Of a DNA stretch of 64,000 nucleotides, positions 9,051-17,572 are shown piece by piece. This DNA is from Bacillota bacterium (GTDB lineage Bacteria; Bacillota; UBA4882; UBA8346): the NCBI GenBank assembly GCA_023402395.1, contig JAEYGI010000060.1, positions 53,835 to 117,834 of the forward strand, written 5' to 3'. Both the position numbers and the translations under genes were made by a program. Under the pieces are notes generated by a model. The model was not told the origin of the DNA. It saw nothing but the letters and a program-made list of their open reading frames with translations, and did no database searches. Numbering within the stretch: position 1 is the first letter of the stretch; every line of letters starts with the position of its first letter.

Positions 9051-9122
9051 ATTAAATTTCTGATATACATCATGTCCTTAATGCCGGCCATGATGGAAAA
9101 TTAATGAATTTAATTCAACTTA
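9045..9122. repeat. Palindromic element, type P (copy 1)
   Basis: Terminal inverted repeats AGTTGAATTAAATTT (9045-9059) and its complement (9107-9121) bound a core that is the reverse complement of the copies at 56644-56725 and 58537-58619. The stop codon of the preceding gene (9048-9050) is part of the left repeat. Confidence 0.88.
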
Positions 9123-9243
9123 TTTCATTCGATATACCACAAGCTTGCCATAGATCCGCAGTAAACCTCGATTTTTCAAACTTCAAAAGAATCCACCCTG
9201 AATTCTAAAAACTCCCCTATATCCGAAACGTTTAAGTCCTTGT

Positions 9244-9249
9244 TATAAT
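9244..9249 (+). promoter_or_regulatory. -10 element upstream of rbsA
   Basis: A perfect TATAAT lies about 55 bp before the GTG start of the importer ATPase. No good -35 hexamer is visible 16-18 bp upstream, which would fit a promoter needing the YesN-type activator. Confidence 0.5.
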
Positions 9250-9302
9250 TCAATTACCGAATTGTAAACAGATCAATGAAGAAAAGACTGGGTGAACTTA
9301 AA

Positions 9303-10808
9303 GTGTCCGATTATATTGTCAAAATGGAACATATTTTTAAATCATTCCCCGGGGTGAAAGCGCTAGAGGATGTTTCGTTTTATTTAAAATCAGGCGAAGT
9401 AATGGCTCTTTTGGGGGAAAATGGCGCCGGCAAATCCACGCTGGTGAAGATTCTCTCAGGTGTACACACGCGTGACGGTGGAGAAATCAGTATTTTCGGT
9501 AAAAAGGTGGGCGCCCTGACCCCCCATGCGGCGCAGGCTTTGGGCGTCGCCATTATCCACCAGGAACTCAATATGTGTTCCCATCTTACCGTGGCCGAAA
9601 ACATTTTCCTCGGCCGCGAAAAGTGCCGGGGCGGAGTTTTGTCCGATAAAGAGATGAACGGGGAAGCGCGCCAATTGTTGAACCGGCTGAAAATCGACAT
9701 CGATCCCCAAACAGTGGTGGGGGATTTATCCGTATCCAAGCAGCAAATGGTGGAAATCGCCAAAGCGCTTTCCACTCGCGCCAGAGTGCTGATCATGGAC
9801 GAACCGACCAGCGCCTTAACCAGCAAGGAAATCGACGAACTTTTCGCCATCATCAAGGATTTAAAACAGAACGGTTGTGGGATTGTCTATATTTCGCATC
9901 GTTTGGAAGAACTGCAATATATTGTCGACACTGTAACCATCATGCGCGACGGCAAGTTTATTGTCAGCGCGGATTTTAAGGATATTACAATGCCGGAAAT
10001 CATCGCCAACATGGTGGGACGGGAAATTAAAGAAAAATTCCCGCGTGTAAAAACCGAGCGCGGCCCAAAAGTCTTCACGGCAAAAAACATTCATGCCAGT
10101 AAAATGGTGAGAGATATCAGTTTTGATTTATATGAGGGGGAAATCGTGGGGATCGTCGGTTTGATGGGGGCGGGGCGGACCGAAACCACCCGGGCGATTT
10201 TCGGGGTTGACGCCAAGGATTCGGGAGAAATTTTTATCGGCGGAGAATCGGTTACCATCAACTGCCCGCTGGACGCGATCAAAGCCGGACTGGCGCTTGT
10301 ACCGGAGGACCGTAAGAAAGACGGGCTTTGCATCAGGTTAAGCATCAGGGAGAATATTGCCCTGCCGAACTTGGATATTCTCTGCAATCGCTTGGGAGTT
10401 GTTAATAAGAAAAAAGAAACGGAAATGGTGGAAAAAGCGGTTTCCAGCCTGAACATCAAGTTGTCGGATCCCGAAAATGACGCCGCCAGCCTTTCCGGCG
10501 GCAACCAGCAAAAGGTGGTTGTGGCCAAATGGTTGGCCAGAAATTTTAAGGTGGTAATTTTTGATGAGCCGACCCGCGGGATCGATGTTGCCGCCAAGGT
10601 TGAGATCTATAATATCATGAATGAGCTTAAGCAACAAGGGATCGGCGTACTGGTTGTTTCCTCGGAAATGCCGGAGATCATGGGAATCAGCGACCGGATC
10701 TTAGTCATGTGTGAGGGAAGAATCACCGGAGAGCTGAGCCGGGAAGAGGTAACGCAAAGCATGATTTTGGAGTATGCCACGCGTTTTGAAAGCAAAGTTG
10801 CCAACTGA
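9303..10808 (+). CDS. Sugar ABC transporter ATP-binding protein, RbsA/MglA type
   Basis: GTG 9303 is favoured because GGGTGA lies 7 nt upstream and the protein then begins close to the first ABC domain; ATG 9276 in the same frame has no ribosome site. The protein has about 501 aa and two ABC domains. The first shows GENGAGKST, the LSVSKQQMVEIAKAL signature region and MDEPTSALT. The second has the usual RbsA-type variant GLMGAGRTE, LSGGNQQKVVVAKWLA and FDEPTRGID. It energises uptake of a pentose, galactose or similar sugar with the permease and binding protein that follow. It is intact, unlike the paralogue just upstream. Confidence 0.94.
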   Translation: MSDYIVKMEHIFKSFPGVKALEDVSFYLKSGEVMALLGENGAGKSTLVKILSGVHTRDGGEISIFGKKVGALTPHAAQALGVAIIHQELNMCSHLTVAENIFLGREKCRGGVLSDKEMNGEARQLLNRLKIDIDPQTVVGDLSVSKQQMVEIAKALSTRARVLIMDEPTSALTSKEIDELFAIIKDLKQNGCGIVYISHRLEELQYIVDTVTIMRDGKFIVSADFKDITMPEIIANMVGREIKEKFPRVKTERGPKVFTAKNIHASKMVRDISFDLYEGEIVGIVGLMGAGRTETTRAIFGVDAKDSGEIFIGGESVTINCPLDAIKAGLALVPEDRKKDGLCIRLSIRENIALPNLDILCNRLGVVNKKKETEMVEKAVSSLNIKLSDPENDAASLSGGNQQKVVVAKWLARNFKVVIFDEPTRGIDVAAKVEIYNIMNELKQQGIGVLVVSSEMPEIMGISDRILVMCEGRITGELSREEVTQSMILEYATRFESKVAN

Positions 10809-10835
10809 AAGATTCAAAAAAACAGGGGTAATAAA

Positions 10836-11870
10836 ATGATGGAAAAGAATTCACTGAAAAGATTATTGAGCATTCGCGGAATGGGTCAGGTGATCACGGT
10901 AGGGATTGGTCTGATTATTATGTGCGTGGTATTCGGAATCATTAACCCGTTGTTCTTTTCGGCGGTCAATATTGCCAACCTTTTACGACAAATCGCGCCG
11001 ATTCTTTTAATCGGCATTGCGCAATCCTTTGTGTTGATTACCGGAAATATCGATCTTTCCATCGGTTCGGTGGTAGGAATGAGTTGCATGGTGTCGGCCA
11101 CTTTAATGACCCGCGGAATCGACCCGTGGCTTGCGGCGGGAATTACTATTATATTTTGTTTATTAACCGGTGTTTTGAATGGTTTTTTGGTTTCCGGATG
11201 CAAGCTTCCTTCCTTCATTGCCACCTTGGGTACGATGACCATCGCCCGCGGCGTGGCCCAAATTGTGAATAACAATTACAATACCAATTTAATTGGCGAT
11301 GGTCCCGTTGCCAATGCCTTTCGCGACTTTTTCTATTACGGAAAAACCTTCGGAATCTTTAATGGAATTATCATTGCCATTGTTTTATGGTTGTTTTTTA
11401 ACTTCTTGCTCAGCAAAACGCGCACCGGGCGGCATATTTACGCGACCGGCAGCAATTTGGAAGCGGCCCGCCTTTCGGGAGTCAACACGTTGCACACGGT
11501 GATCAAGGCCTATATGGTCAGCGCATTTTGTTCGGGTATTGTCGGATTGATTACCACCGCCACCACGGGCATGGGCACCATGGATGCGGGCAACTCTTAT
11601 GAACTGTACGCGGTCGCGGCAGCCGTTATTGGCGGGGTGAGCACTCTCGGCGGGCAGGGAATTTTGCTGGGCACCGTTGTCGGCGCGTGTATCTGGGGCG
11701 CTTTGGCAAACGGGCTGCAATTTGCGGGCGCGCCGGTTGCGATTCGTAATATTGTCATCGGTATTATTGTGGTGCTGTCGGTATTCATGGATGTCATCGT
11801 ACGAACCAGGAGAACCGATAAAGCCAAGACCAAAGCAACCATCAAAGCAACGCTTGAAAAGACAAGTTAA
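10836..11870 (+). CDS. Sugar ABC transporter permease, RbsC type
   Basis: This 344-aa inner-membrane protein has 8-10 predicted membrane helices. It carries the BPD_transp_2 hallmarks QSFVLITGNIDLSIGSVVG, LPSFIATLGTMTIARG, the ATGSNLEAARLSGV loop that contacts the ATPase, and AAAVIGGVSTLGGQGILLGTVVGA. A single permease gene suggests a homodimeric channel as in ribose importers. It begins 27 bp after the ATPase and is preceded by AGGGGT. The basic C-terminal tail is rich in Lys and Thr. The sugar cannot be named from the sequence. Confidence 0.94.
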   Translation: MMEKNSLKRLLSIRGMGQVITVGIGLIIMCVVFGIINPLFFSAVNIANLLRQIAPILLIGIAQSFVLITGNIDLSIGSVVGMSCMVSATLMTRGIDPWLAAGITIIFCLLTGVLNGFLVSGCKLPSFIATLGTMTIARGVAQIVNNNYNTNLIGDGPVANAFRDFFYYGKTFGIFNGIIIAIVLWLFFNFLLSKTRTGRHIYATGSNLEAARLSGVNTLHTVIKAYMVSAFCSGIVGLITTATTGMGTMDAGNSYELYAVAAAVIGGVSTLGGQGILLGTVVGACIWGALANGLQFAGAPVAIRNIVIGIIVVLSVFMDVIVRTRRTDKAKTKATIKATLEKTS

Positions 11871-11927
11871 TAAAAGCCCAACGGCTTTTATTTCTATAAA
11901 ATCTAAAAGGAGGAAAAAGGTATAAAG

Positions 11928-12845
11928 ATGAAAAAAGTAAGCACGCTGGTTTTAGGTACGATTTTAGTAATGGTCCTTACGGTAGGGGTTGTTTCCGTAT
12001 CTATCGATGCCGCATCCAAATCGCTTAAGATTTTTCTGATTACCATGGACCAAATGGACCAGTATTGGGCGGGAATTGATCAAGGTTGCAAAAAGGCAGC
12101 CGCCGAGCTTGGCAATGTTGATTACAAATGGACGGCTCCGGATGTAAAAGACGATGCCAAGCAGATTGAGATGATTAATAATGCCGTAGCCAATGGCGCC
12201 GACGCCATTCTACTGGCCGCAAACGGTCCGGACGCTGTGACGGCCGCCTTGAGAGAAGCGCAGGCGAAAAAAGTTCAAATTGTTTATGTTGATTCTCCCG
12301 CAAAATTCCCCGCCGTGGCGACCTACGCAACCAATAACGAAGGGGCGGGCCGAACCGCTGGCAATGAGATGCTCAAAAACCTCGCCAAAAAAGGCATTAA
12401 AAACGGTAAAATCGGTATTATCAGCGTTAACGCGGCAACGGCCTCTACCGTTGCCCGTGAAAGTGGCTTCCGTGCGGCTTTTGAAGGCAAGGGCTACACC
12501 TTGTTGGCGACCCAATACTGTGACGGAGATGCTGCAAGGGCGAAAGACATCGCTACCAATTATATTACCCAGGGTTGCGTCGGCATCTTTGGCACCAATG
12601 AGGGTTCCGCAGTGGGTACCGGCAATGCCATCAAAGAGTCCGGTCAAGCGGTTATCGGTATCGGCTTCGACTCGTCCGACGCGATCAAAAGTTTGTTAAG
12701 AAATGGATTTTTAAAGGCAACAATGGTTCAAAATCCATCGGTAATGGGTTATGAAGGTTTGAAAAAGGCTGTTAATGTTTTGAAGGGAACGGATAAGGCT
12801 GACGGTAAAGTGATGGATACCGGAGTATCCGTAGTTACCGAGTAA
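11928..12845 (+). CDS. Periplasmic sugar-binding protein, RbsB type
   Basis: The 305-aa protein has an N-terminal signal peptide (Lys-Lys, then a hydrophobic core to about residue 26, with AASKS as a likely cleavage region). The mature part is a Peripla_BP_4 fold: NAVANGADAILLAANGPDAV, VYVDSP, ATNNEGAGRTAGNEM and IFGTNEGSAVGTGNAI are typical. There is no lipobox Cys, so it is probably a soluble periplasmic protein, again matching a diderm envelope. It closes the sugar-import operon. GGAGGAAAAAGG precedes the ATG. A strong terminator follows at 12930-12961. Confidence 0.93.
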   Translation: MKKVSTLVLGTILVMVLTVGVVSVSIDAASKSLKIFLITMDQMDQYWAGIDQGCKKAAAELGNVDYKWTAPDVKDDAKQIEMINNAVANGADAILLAANGPDAVTAALREAQAKKVQIVYVDSPAKFPAVATYATNNEGAGRTAGNEMLKNLAKKGIKNGKIGIISVNAATASTVARESGFRAAFEGKGYTLLATQYCDGDAARAKDIATNYITQGCVGIFGTNEGSAVGTGNAIKESGQAVIGIGFDSSDAIKSLLRNGFLKATMVQNPSVMGYEGLKKAVNVLKGTDKADGKVMDTGVSVVTE

Positions 12846-12929
12846 CGAAATGCTACGCACCCGCGCGCGGCGCGCAGTCTAATCCTTAAGCGTAACTGGC
12901 GTTAATGCAAGCTATTGATAAACAAAAAA

Positions 12930-12961
12930 CCTCGGATATTAAAAATATCCGGGGTTTTTTT
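12930..12961 (+). terminator. Intrinsic terminator of the rbs-type operon
   Basis: CCTCGGATATT pairs with AATATCCGGGG (one G-T pair) over a 3-nt loop and is followed by seven T residues. Confidence 0.88.
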
Positions 12962-13022
12962 GTCATATGTCGGCATGGGAATGGCCCATGCGCCCAAGAC
13001 GTATGGTATTGTACTCCATTGA

Positions 13023-13379
13023 TTGTTGCTGGGATGCATTTGATGTTGCCAACTTGATCTTTCCCGGCGCCAACATTCCCCGCTCCATTGCAAGCTTTCC
13101 AATTCACATTGGCAACTGACGAAGTTCCATTGGCAGATGGCAATTCTCCATTACGATCCACCAATTGGAAATTGTCACCTTTCAATCTGTCTTTGCCATC
13201 CGCCAATTGGAAATTGCAACGATTCAATTCACTTTTGCCATCCACCAATTGGAAAGTGGATCGTTGCGATCCGCCATTGGCAACTGACAATCGACACGGG
13301 CGGGATCGCAATCCGGCATTGCCAAATGGTTTTCGGCAATCGCGCTCTCGCCACGAAGGATTGGGAGAATGCCGAGCGC
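13023..13379. repeat. 21-bp degenerate tandem array 1 (about 17 units)
   Basis: Units start at 13023, 13044, 13065, 13086, 13107, 13128, 13149, 13170, 13191 and so on, with no insertion or deletion. The best units carry ATTG at positions 2-5 and CAAT at positions 14-17, a dyad with an 8-bp spacer; the neighbouring sequence often gives CCAATTGGAAATTG across unit borders. The array lies between the terminator of the sugar operon and the promoter of the metN operon. Because 21 is a multiple of 3 and the units hold few stops, several reading frames on both strands stay open. I regard these as by-products. Confidence 0.9.
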
Positions 13380-13421
13380 TCCGGGAACAAAGCGCAGCGG
13401 TTTTAAATCCTACTATTCCTA

Positions 13422-13450
13422 TTGACATTGTAATAAAATTTCTTTATTAT
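13422..13450 (+). promoter_or_regulatory. Sigma-A-type promoter of the metNIQ-like operon
   Basis: TTGACA at 13422-13427 and TATTAT at 13445-13450 are separated by exactly 17 bp. This is one of the best promoters in the window. It starts about 40 bp after array 1 ends and gives a leader of about 130 nt. Confidence 0.85.
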
Positions 13451-13506
13451 ATTACCTATACAAGATAAGTTTTCCATAAAACCCGGGTTCGGGAAGGAAA
13501 AAGCCT

Positions 13507-13524
13507 CCGCCCGTCAGCGGGCGG
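13507..13524 (+). other. GC-rich hairpin in the metN leader
   Basis: CCGCCCG (13507-13513) pairs with CGGGCGG (13518-13524) over a TCAG loop. No T-run follows. It may act on translation or mRNA stability; I see no S-box or Met T-box sequence around it. Confidence 0.45.
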
Positions 13525-13586
13525 CGGGTGATATATGCTTGCATCAGCCGCCGCTTTTAGAGTCCGAAGCAGATGGAGGAATGGGA

Positions 13587-14654
13587 TTGATTCGGCTGCA
13601 CGATATCAAAAAAACCTTTACCTCAAACGAGTGTCAGTTGGAAGCGCTGCGGGGAGTGAGCTTACATATTAAGCCCGGTGAGATTTTCGGGATCATCGGC
13701 TACAGCGGAGCCGGCAAGAGCACGCTGCTCCGTTGCATCAACCTGTTGGAGCGGCCCACCTCCGGGACGGTGGCCGTCAACGGCAAGGAGCTTACCGCCT
13801 TATCCTCCAAAGAGCTGCGCCAGAGCCGGGCCAAGATCGGAATGATCTTTCAAAGTTTTAACCTGATGAAGTCGCGCGACGTGTTTCAAAACATTGCTTA
13901 TCCATTGCAAAAAAAGGGGCTGAGCCGGGAGCAAATCGCGGCCAAAGTGCTGAGCCTCCTGGAGTTGGTAGGGATCAGCGAAAAAGTGCACGCGTATCCG
14001 TCCCAACTGAGCGGCGGCCAGAAACAGCGGGTCGCCATCGCGCGGGCCTTGGCCAATGACCCCGAAGTGATCCTCTGCGACGAGGCCACTTCCGCCCTAG
14101 ATCCCCAGACCACCCAATCAATCCTGCGGCTGTTGAAGGATATCAATCAGAAACTGAAGATTACAATCGTGGTGATCACCCATGAAATGCAGGTGGTCAA
14201 AGAAATCTGCCATCGGGTGGCGGTGATGGAAGACGGCGTCATTGTCGAGGAAGGCGAGTTGCTCCAAATCTTCGCCAAGCCCAAGGCCCAGGTCACCAAG
14301 GATTTTATCGCCACCGTGTTTCAGCTTAACCGTACCTATGAACTGCTGGAAACGGAACCGATTGCAAACTCGCTGCATGAAAACGAGATCATCGCCAAAA
14401 TCTCCTTTGTGGGGGAAAAAACGAACCAGGCCTTTATGTCGGAAGTCTCCCGGCGGTTCGTGGTCGACGCCAGCATCTTGTTTGGAAATATTGAAATGGT
14501 CCAAGGGGTGCCGGTGGGCAACCTCATCGTCAAGCTGAGCGGAGCTCCGGATCCGATCCGCCAAGCTATCGCCTACTTGCAAAAACATGAGATCCCGGTG
14601 GAGGTGCTGAAAGGTGCTGGATCTTCTCAAAACCTTGATTCCCAATGTGGTTAA
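13587..14654 (+). CDS. metN: Methionine/oligopeptide-type ABC importer ATPase (MetN-like)
   Basis: TTG 13587 is my preferred start: GGAGG at 13575-13579 is 7 nt upstream and the product then begins MIRLHDIKKTF, matching the usual MetN N-terminus. ATG 13581 is too close to that site and ATG 13539 has none. The protein has about 355 aa. The ABC domain shows GYSGAGKST, IFQSFNLM, LSGGQKQRVAIARAL and DEATSALDP. A C-terminal NIL/ACT-like domain (about 265-340) is the one that senses methionine in MetN. It overlaps the permease gene by 41 bp. The substrate may be methionine or, given the M20 hydrolase downstream, a derivative. Confidence 0.92.
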   Translation: MIRLHDIKKTFTSNECQLEALRGVSLHIKPGEIFGIIGYSGAGKSTLLRCINLLERPTSGTVAVNGKELTALSSKELRQSRAKIGMIFQSFNLMKSRDVFQNIAYPLQKKGLSREQIAAKVLSLLELVGISEKVHAYPSQLSGGQKQRVAIARALANDPEVILCDEATSALDPQTTQSILRLLKDINQKLKITIVVITHEMQVVKEICHRVAVMEDGVIVEEGELLQIFAKPKAQVTKDFIATVFQLNRTYELLETEPIANSLHENEIIAKISFVGEKTNQAFMSEVSRRFVVDASILFGNIEMVQGVPVGNLIVKLSGAPDPIRQAIAYLQKHEIPVEVLKGAGSSQNLDSQCG

Positions 14655-15294
14655 CCTGTATCCGGACCTGATCAAGGCGTTATACGAGACCATCTTCATG
14701 GTTATGGTATCGGGCCTTATTTCGGCCGCCCTCGGGGCCCCGATCGGCGTAATCCTGGTGGTAACCAGGGACGGCGGGATCTTGGAAAACAAAACCGTCA
14801 ACAACCTGATCGGGAAGATCGTCAACGTGTTGCGTTCCATCCCGTTCATTATCCTGCTGGCCGCCATTATTCCGATCACCCGGTTTCTGGTGGGAACGAC
14901 CATCGGCACCCGCGGCGCCCTGGTGCCGCTGATCTTCGGAACGGCCCCGTTTATCGCCAGGCAGATCGAATCAGCGCTTTTGACCGTTGACAAAGGGGTG
15001 ATTGAAGCGGCCCAGGCCATGGGTTCAAGCCCGCTGGAGATTATTTACCGGGTGATGTTCTCGGAGGGACTGCCCGGGATTATTTATGCGCTTACCATCT
15101 CCGCCATCAGCCTGATCGGCTTATCGGCCATGGCGGGAACGGTGGGAGGAGGCGGACTGGGCGACTTCGCGATCCGGTACGGGTATCAATACTTCCAAAC
15201 GGATGTAATGATCGTCACCATCATCATCTTACTTATTCTGGTCAACGTGGTTCAGGGGATCGGGGATCTCTTATTGAAACTAACCACTCACTAA
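14614..15294 (+). CDS. metI: ABC importer permease (MetI-like)
   Basis: GTG 14614 is preceded by GGAGGTG and lies inside the end of metN, implying coupled translation. The 226-aa protein has five predicted membrane helices. Its EAAQAMGSSPLEIIYRVMFSEGLPGI loop is the EAA motif that docks to the ATPase. The block LSAMAGTVGGGGLGDFAIRYGYQYFQTDVM is characteristic of MetI. It forms the homodimeric channel with MetN and MetQ. Confidence 0.94.
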   Translation: MLDLLKTLIPNVVNLYPDLIKALYETIFMVMVSGLISAALGAPIGVILVVTRDGGILENKTVNNLIGKIVNVLRSIPFIILLAAIIPITRFLVGTTIGTRGALVPLIFGTAPFIARQIESALLTVDKGVIEAAQAMGSSPLEIIYRVMFSEGLPGIIYALTISAISLIGLSAMAGTVGGGGLGDFAIRYGYQYFQTDVMIVTIIILLILVNVVQGIGDLLLKLTTH

Positions 15295-15317
15295 TTACAA
15301 AGGGAGGATCTTCAATC

Positions 15318-16139
15318 ATGAAAAAAGTCGTTGCATTAGCCCTCGCCTTCGTTTTGGCCATCGGCATCCTGTCCGGATCCGGCTTGGACCGGGCCGCGGC
15401 AGCCGACAAAAAACAAGAAATCAAGCTGGGAATCACCGGCGAAGACTACCGGCTCTGGAACATTGTCAAGGCCAAACTGGCCAAAGAGGACATTGATCTC
15501 CAGATCATCAGTTTTGCTGATTATGTTCGGCCCAACCTGGCGCTGGCGGATCGGGAAATCGATCTCAACGCGTTTCAGCACTATGCGTACCTCAACAAGT
15601 TTTCGTCCGACCGGAAATTGAAGCTGGCGCCCATTGGCGAAACGATCCTGGCGCCGATGGGGATCTATTCGAGCAGCCTGAAATCGCTGAAGGGCCTTAA
15701 AAACGGGGCGAAGGTCGCCATCCCCAATGACGCCACCAATGAAGGCCGGGCGCTCAACCTGTTACAAAGCGCCGGGTTGCTCAAGGTCAAAGAGGGCGCG
15801 GGGCTGTTGCCGACCATAAAAGATGTGGTCGATAATCCCAAAAAGCTGGAAATCATCTCGCTGGTAGCCACCCAGATTCCCCGCTCGCTTCAGGATGTGG
15901 ATATCGCGGTCATTAACAGCGGGGTGGCGATCGATGCCCAATTCTCGCCGGTAAAGGACTCCATCTTCCTGGAAAACGCCAAACTGGAATCGTCAAAGCC
16001 CTATATCAATCTGATTGTCGCCCGCGAGGAAGACAAAGACAACAAGCTTTATCAGAAAGTGGTCAAAGCCTACCGTTCCAAAGACGTTAAAAAAGCAATC
16101 CAGGAGATCTATCAAGGCGCTTTTATCCCCGCCTTTTAA
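15318..16139 (+). CDS. metQ: MetQ/NlpA-family substrate-binding protein without lipobox
   Basis: The 273-aa protein has a signal peptide ending in an Ala-rich stretch (RAAAADKK, about residues 25-32). There is no Cys in the signal region, so unlike most MetQ proteins it is probably a free periplasmic protein. Family signs are LADREIDLNAFQHYAYLNKF, APIGIYS-like APMGIYSSSLKSL, VAIPNDATNEGRALNLLQSAGLL and DVDIAVINSGVAIDAQ. AGGGAGG precedes the ATG. Loss of the lipid anchor fits a cell with a true periplasm. Ligand specificity cannot be fixed from sequence. Confidence 0.92.
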   Translation: MKKVVALALAFVLAIGILSGSGLDRAAAADKKQEIKLGITGEDYRLWNIVKAKLAKEDIDLQIISFADYVRPNLALADREIDLNAFQHYAYLNKFSSDRKLKLAPIGETILAPMGIYSSSLKSLKGLKNGAKVAIPNDATNEGRALNLLQSAGLLKVKEGAGLLPTIKDVVDNPKKLEIISLVATQIPRSLQDVDIAVINSGVAIDAQFSPVKDSIFLENAKLESSKPYINLIVAREEDKDNKLYQKVVKAYRSKDVKKAIQEIYQGAFIPAF

Positions 16140-16166
16140 GCGCGGGGTTCGTCCGGAGTAAGCGGC

Positions 16167-16210
16167 GCAAGCATTTAAACGCCTGTTTTGTCAGGCGTTT
16201 AAATGCTTGC
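16167..16210. terminator. Long perfect hairpin after metQ
   Basis: A 19-bp perfect stem (16167-16185 with 16192-16210) closes a TTTTGT loop. No T-run follows, so it may act as a 3'-end stabiliser, a Rho-independent terminator of poor quality, or a processing site limiting transcription into the hydrolase gene. Confidence 0.6.
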
Positions 16211-16262
16211 TTCGTGTAATGCTTGCGGATCGCTGTAAATATTATTTGGATGGGATGAACAA

Positions 16263-17480
16263 GTGGCGATGAACAGGGAAACGATCGATATTGAAGAGCT
16301 GAAACGTTGTTTGATTTCCACGATCGATGAGCGAAGGGATGAATACATCCAGGCCAGCCATGATATTTCGGAACACCCGGAGCTTGGCAACCAGGAGTTT
16401 TATGCCGCCGACCGGCTGGGGCGGATACTGGAAGCCGGAGGTTTCGCGCTGGAGAGCAACATCGCCGGGCATTCCACCGGATTTATCGCGCGCCGGGAGG
16501 CCGGTTCGGCCGGGCCCGTCATCGCCTTTTTGGCGGAATATGACGCGCTGCCTGAGATCGGCCATGGCTGCGGCCACAATATTATCGGCGTCGCCAGCGT
16601 GGCCGCGGCGGTGGCGCTGGCCGGCGTTCTGGACCGGATCGGCGGGGAAATCGTAGTGTTTGGCTCGCCCGCCGAGGAGGGGGGCGAAAACGGCAGTGCC
16701 AAGGCGAGCTATGTCAAAGCGGGGCTGTTTGAAGGGATCGATGCCAGCCTGATGGTTCACCCCTCCAATGCCACGGTGACCACGGAGAACGCGCTGGCCC
16801 TCGATCCGCTCGACTTCGAGTTCTTCGGGAAGCCCGCCCATGCGGCATCCGCTCCGGAAAACGGCATCAATGCCCTGGATGGAATCATTCTGTTGTTCAA
16901 CGGCATTAACGCGCTCCGGCAGCAGCTGGCCTCCGATGTCCGCATCCACGGGATCATTACCCGGGGCGGGGACGCTCCCAACATTATCCCCGCCTATGCC
17001 AAAGCCCGCTTTTTTGTCCGGGCGTCCACCCGGTCCCGCTGTAGCGAGGCGACCGCCAAGGTGAAGGCGATTGCCGAGGGCGCGGCGCTGGCCACCGGAA
17101 CCAAAGTCAAGATCAGCTATTTTCAGAATCCGGTCGATGATTTTTTGATCAACCGGAATTTCAATGATTTGTTTAAGGAAGTTATGGAAGAGATGGGTGA
17201 AAGTATCGGCGATCCGGTCCGCCAAAGCGTGGGCTCAACCGACGCCGGTAATGTCAGTCAGGTGGTGCCGACGATTCAGCCCTCCATTAAGATCGGGCCC
17301 GGGGACCTAGTGGCGCATACCGTGGAATTCCGCGACGCCGCGCGGTCAACCGAAGGGGATCGCGCCCTGATCGCGGGCGCTAAGGCGCTGGCAATCACCG
17401 GGCTGCGCTTATTGACGGATCGGGAACGGTTCCGGGTGATCCAGGCGGAATTCGCGGCGAGCCAAAACGGACGGGAATAG
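16263..17480 (+). CDS. M20 family metallo-amidohydrolase (AbgB/M20D-like)
   Basis: GTG 16263 starts a 405-aa protein; ATG 16269 is an alternative. Family features are EHPELGNQEF, the metal-binding region EYDALPEIGHGCGHN, EEGGENGSAKASY, a central dimerisation domain and KPAHAASAPENGINALDG. These enzymes remove acyl or aminobenzoyl groups from amino acids (AbgB, indole-acetyl-amino-acid or N-acyl-amino-acid hydrolases). The gene follows metNIQ in the same direction. This suggests the importer may bring in an N-acylated or peptide-linked amino acid that is cleaved in the cytoplasm; that link is inference. A hairpin at 16167-16210 separates the two. Confidence 0.88.
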   Translation: MAMNRETIDIEELKRCLISTIDERRDEYIQASHDISEHPELGNQEFYAADRLGRILEAGGFALESNIAGHSTGFIARREAGSAGPVIAFLAEYDALPEIGHGCGHNIIGVASVAAAVALAGVLDRIGGEIVVFGSPAEEGGENGSAKASYVKAGLFEGIDASLMVHPSNATVTTENALALDPLDFEFFGKPAHAASAPENGINALDGIILLFNGINALRQQLASDVRIHGIITRGGDAPNIIPAYAKARFFVRASTRSRCSEATAKVKAIAEGAALATGTKVKISYFQNPVDDFLINRNFNDLFKEVMEEMGESIGDPVRQSVGSTDAGNVSQVVPTIQPSIKIGPGDLVAHTVEFRDAARSTEGDRALIAGAKALAITGLRLLTDRERFRVIQAEFAASQNGRE

Positions 17481-17572
17481 ACGATATCGATCGTCAAGCG
17501 CGGCGCCGCGGCAATGAAGTAAGTCTTTGAATCAGCAAATCAGCGACGATACTGGGAAATGGAGAGAAGAGA

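Noticed and set aside
13023..13379. CRISPR array
   Set aside because: Units are contiguous and degenerate, with no identical repeats separated by unique spacers, and no cas genes are near.
13451..13586. SAM (S-box) riboswitch or T-box in the metN leader
   Set aside because: None of the conserved S-box or T-box sequences were found; only a simple GC hairpin is present.
16242..17225. 327-codon open frame on the minus strand
   Set aside because: Antisense of the M20 hydrolase, no family features.
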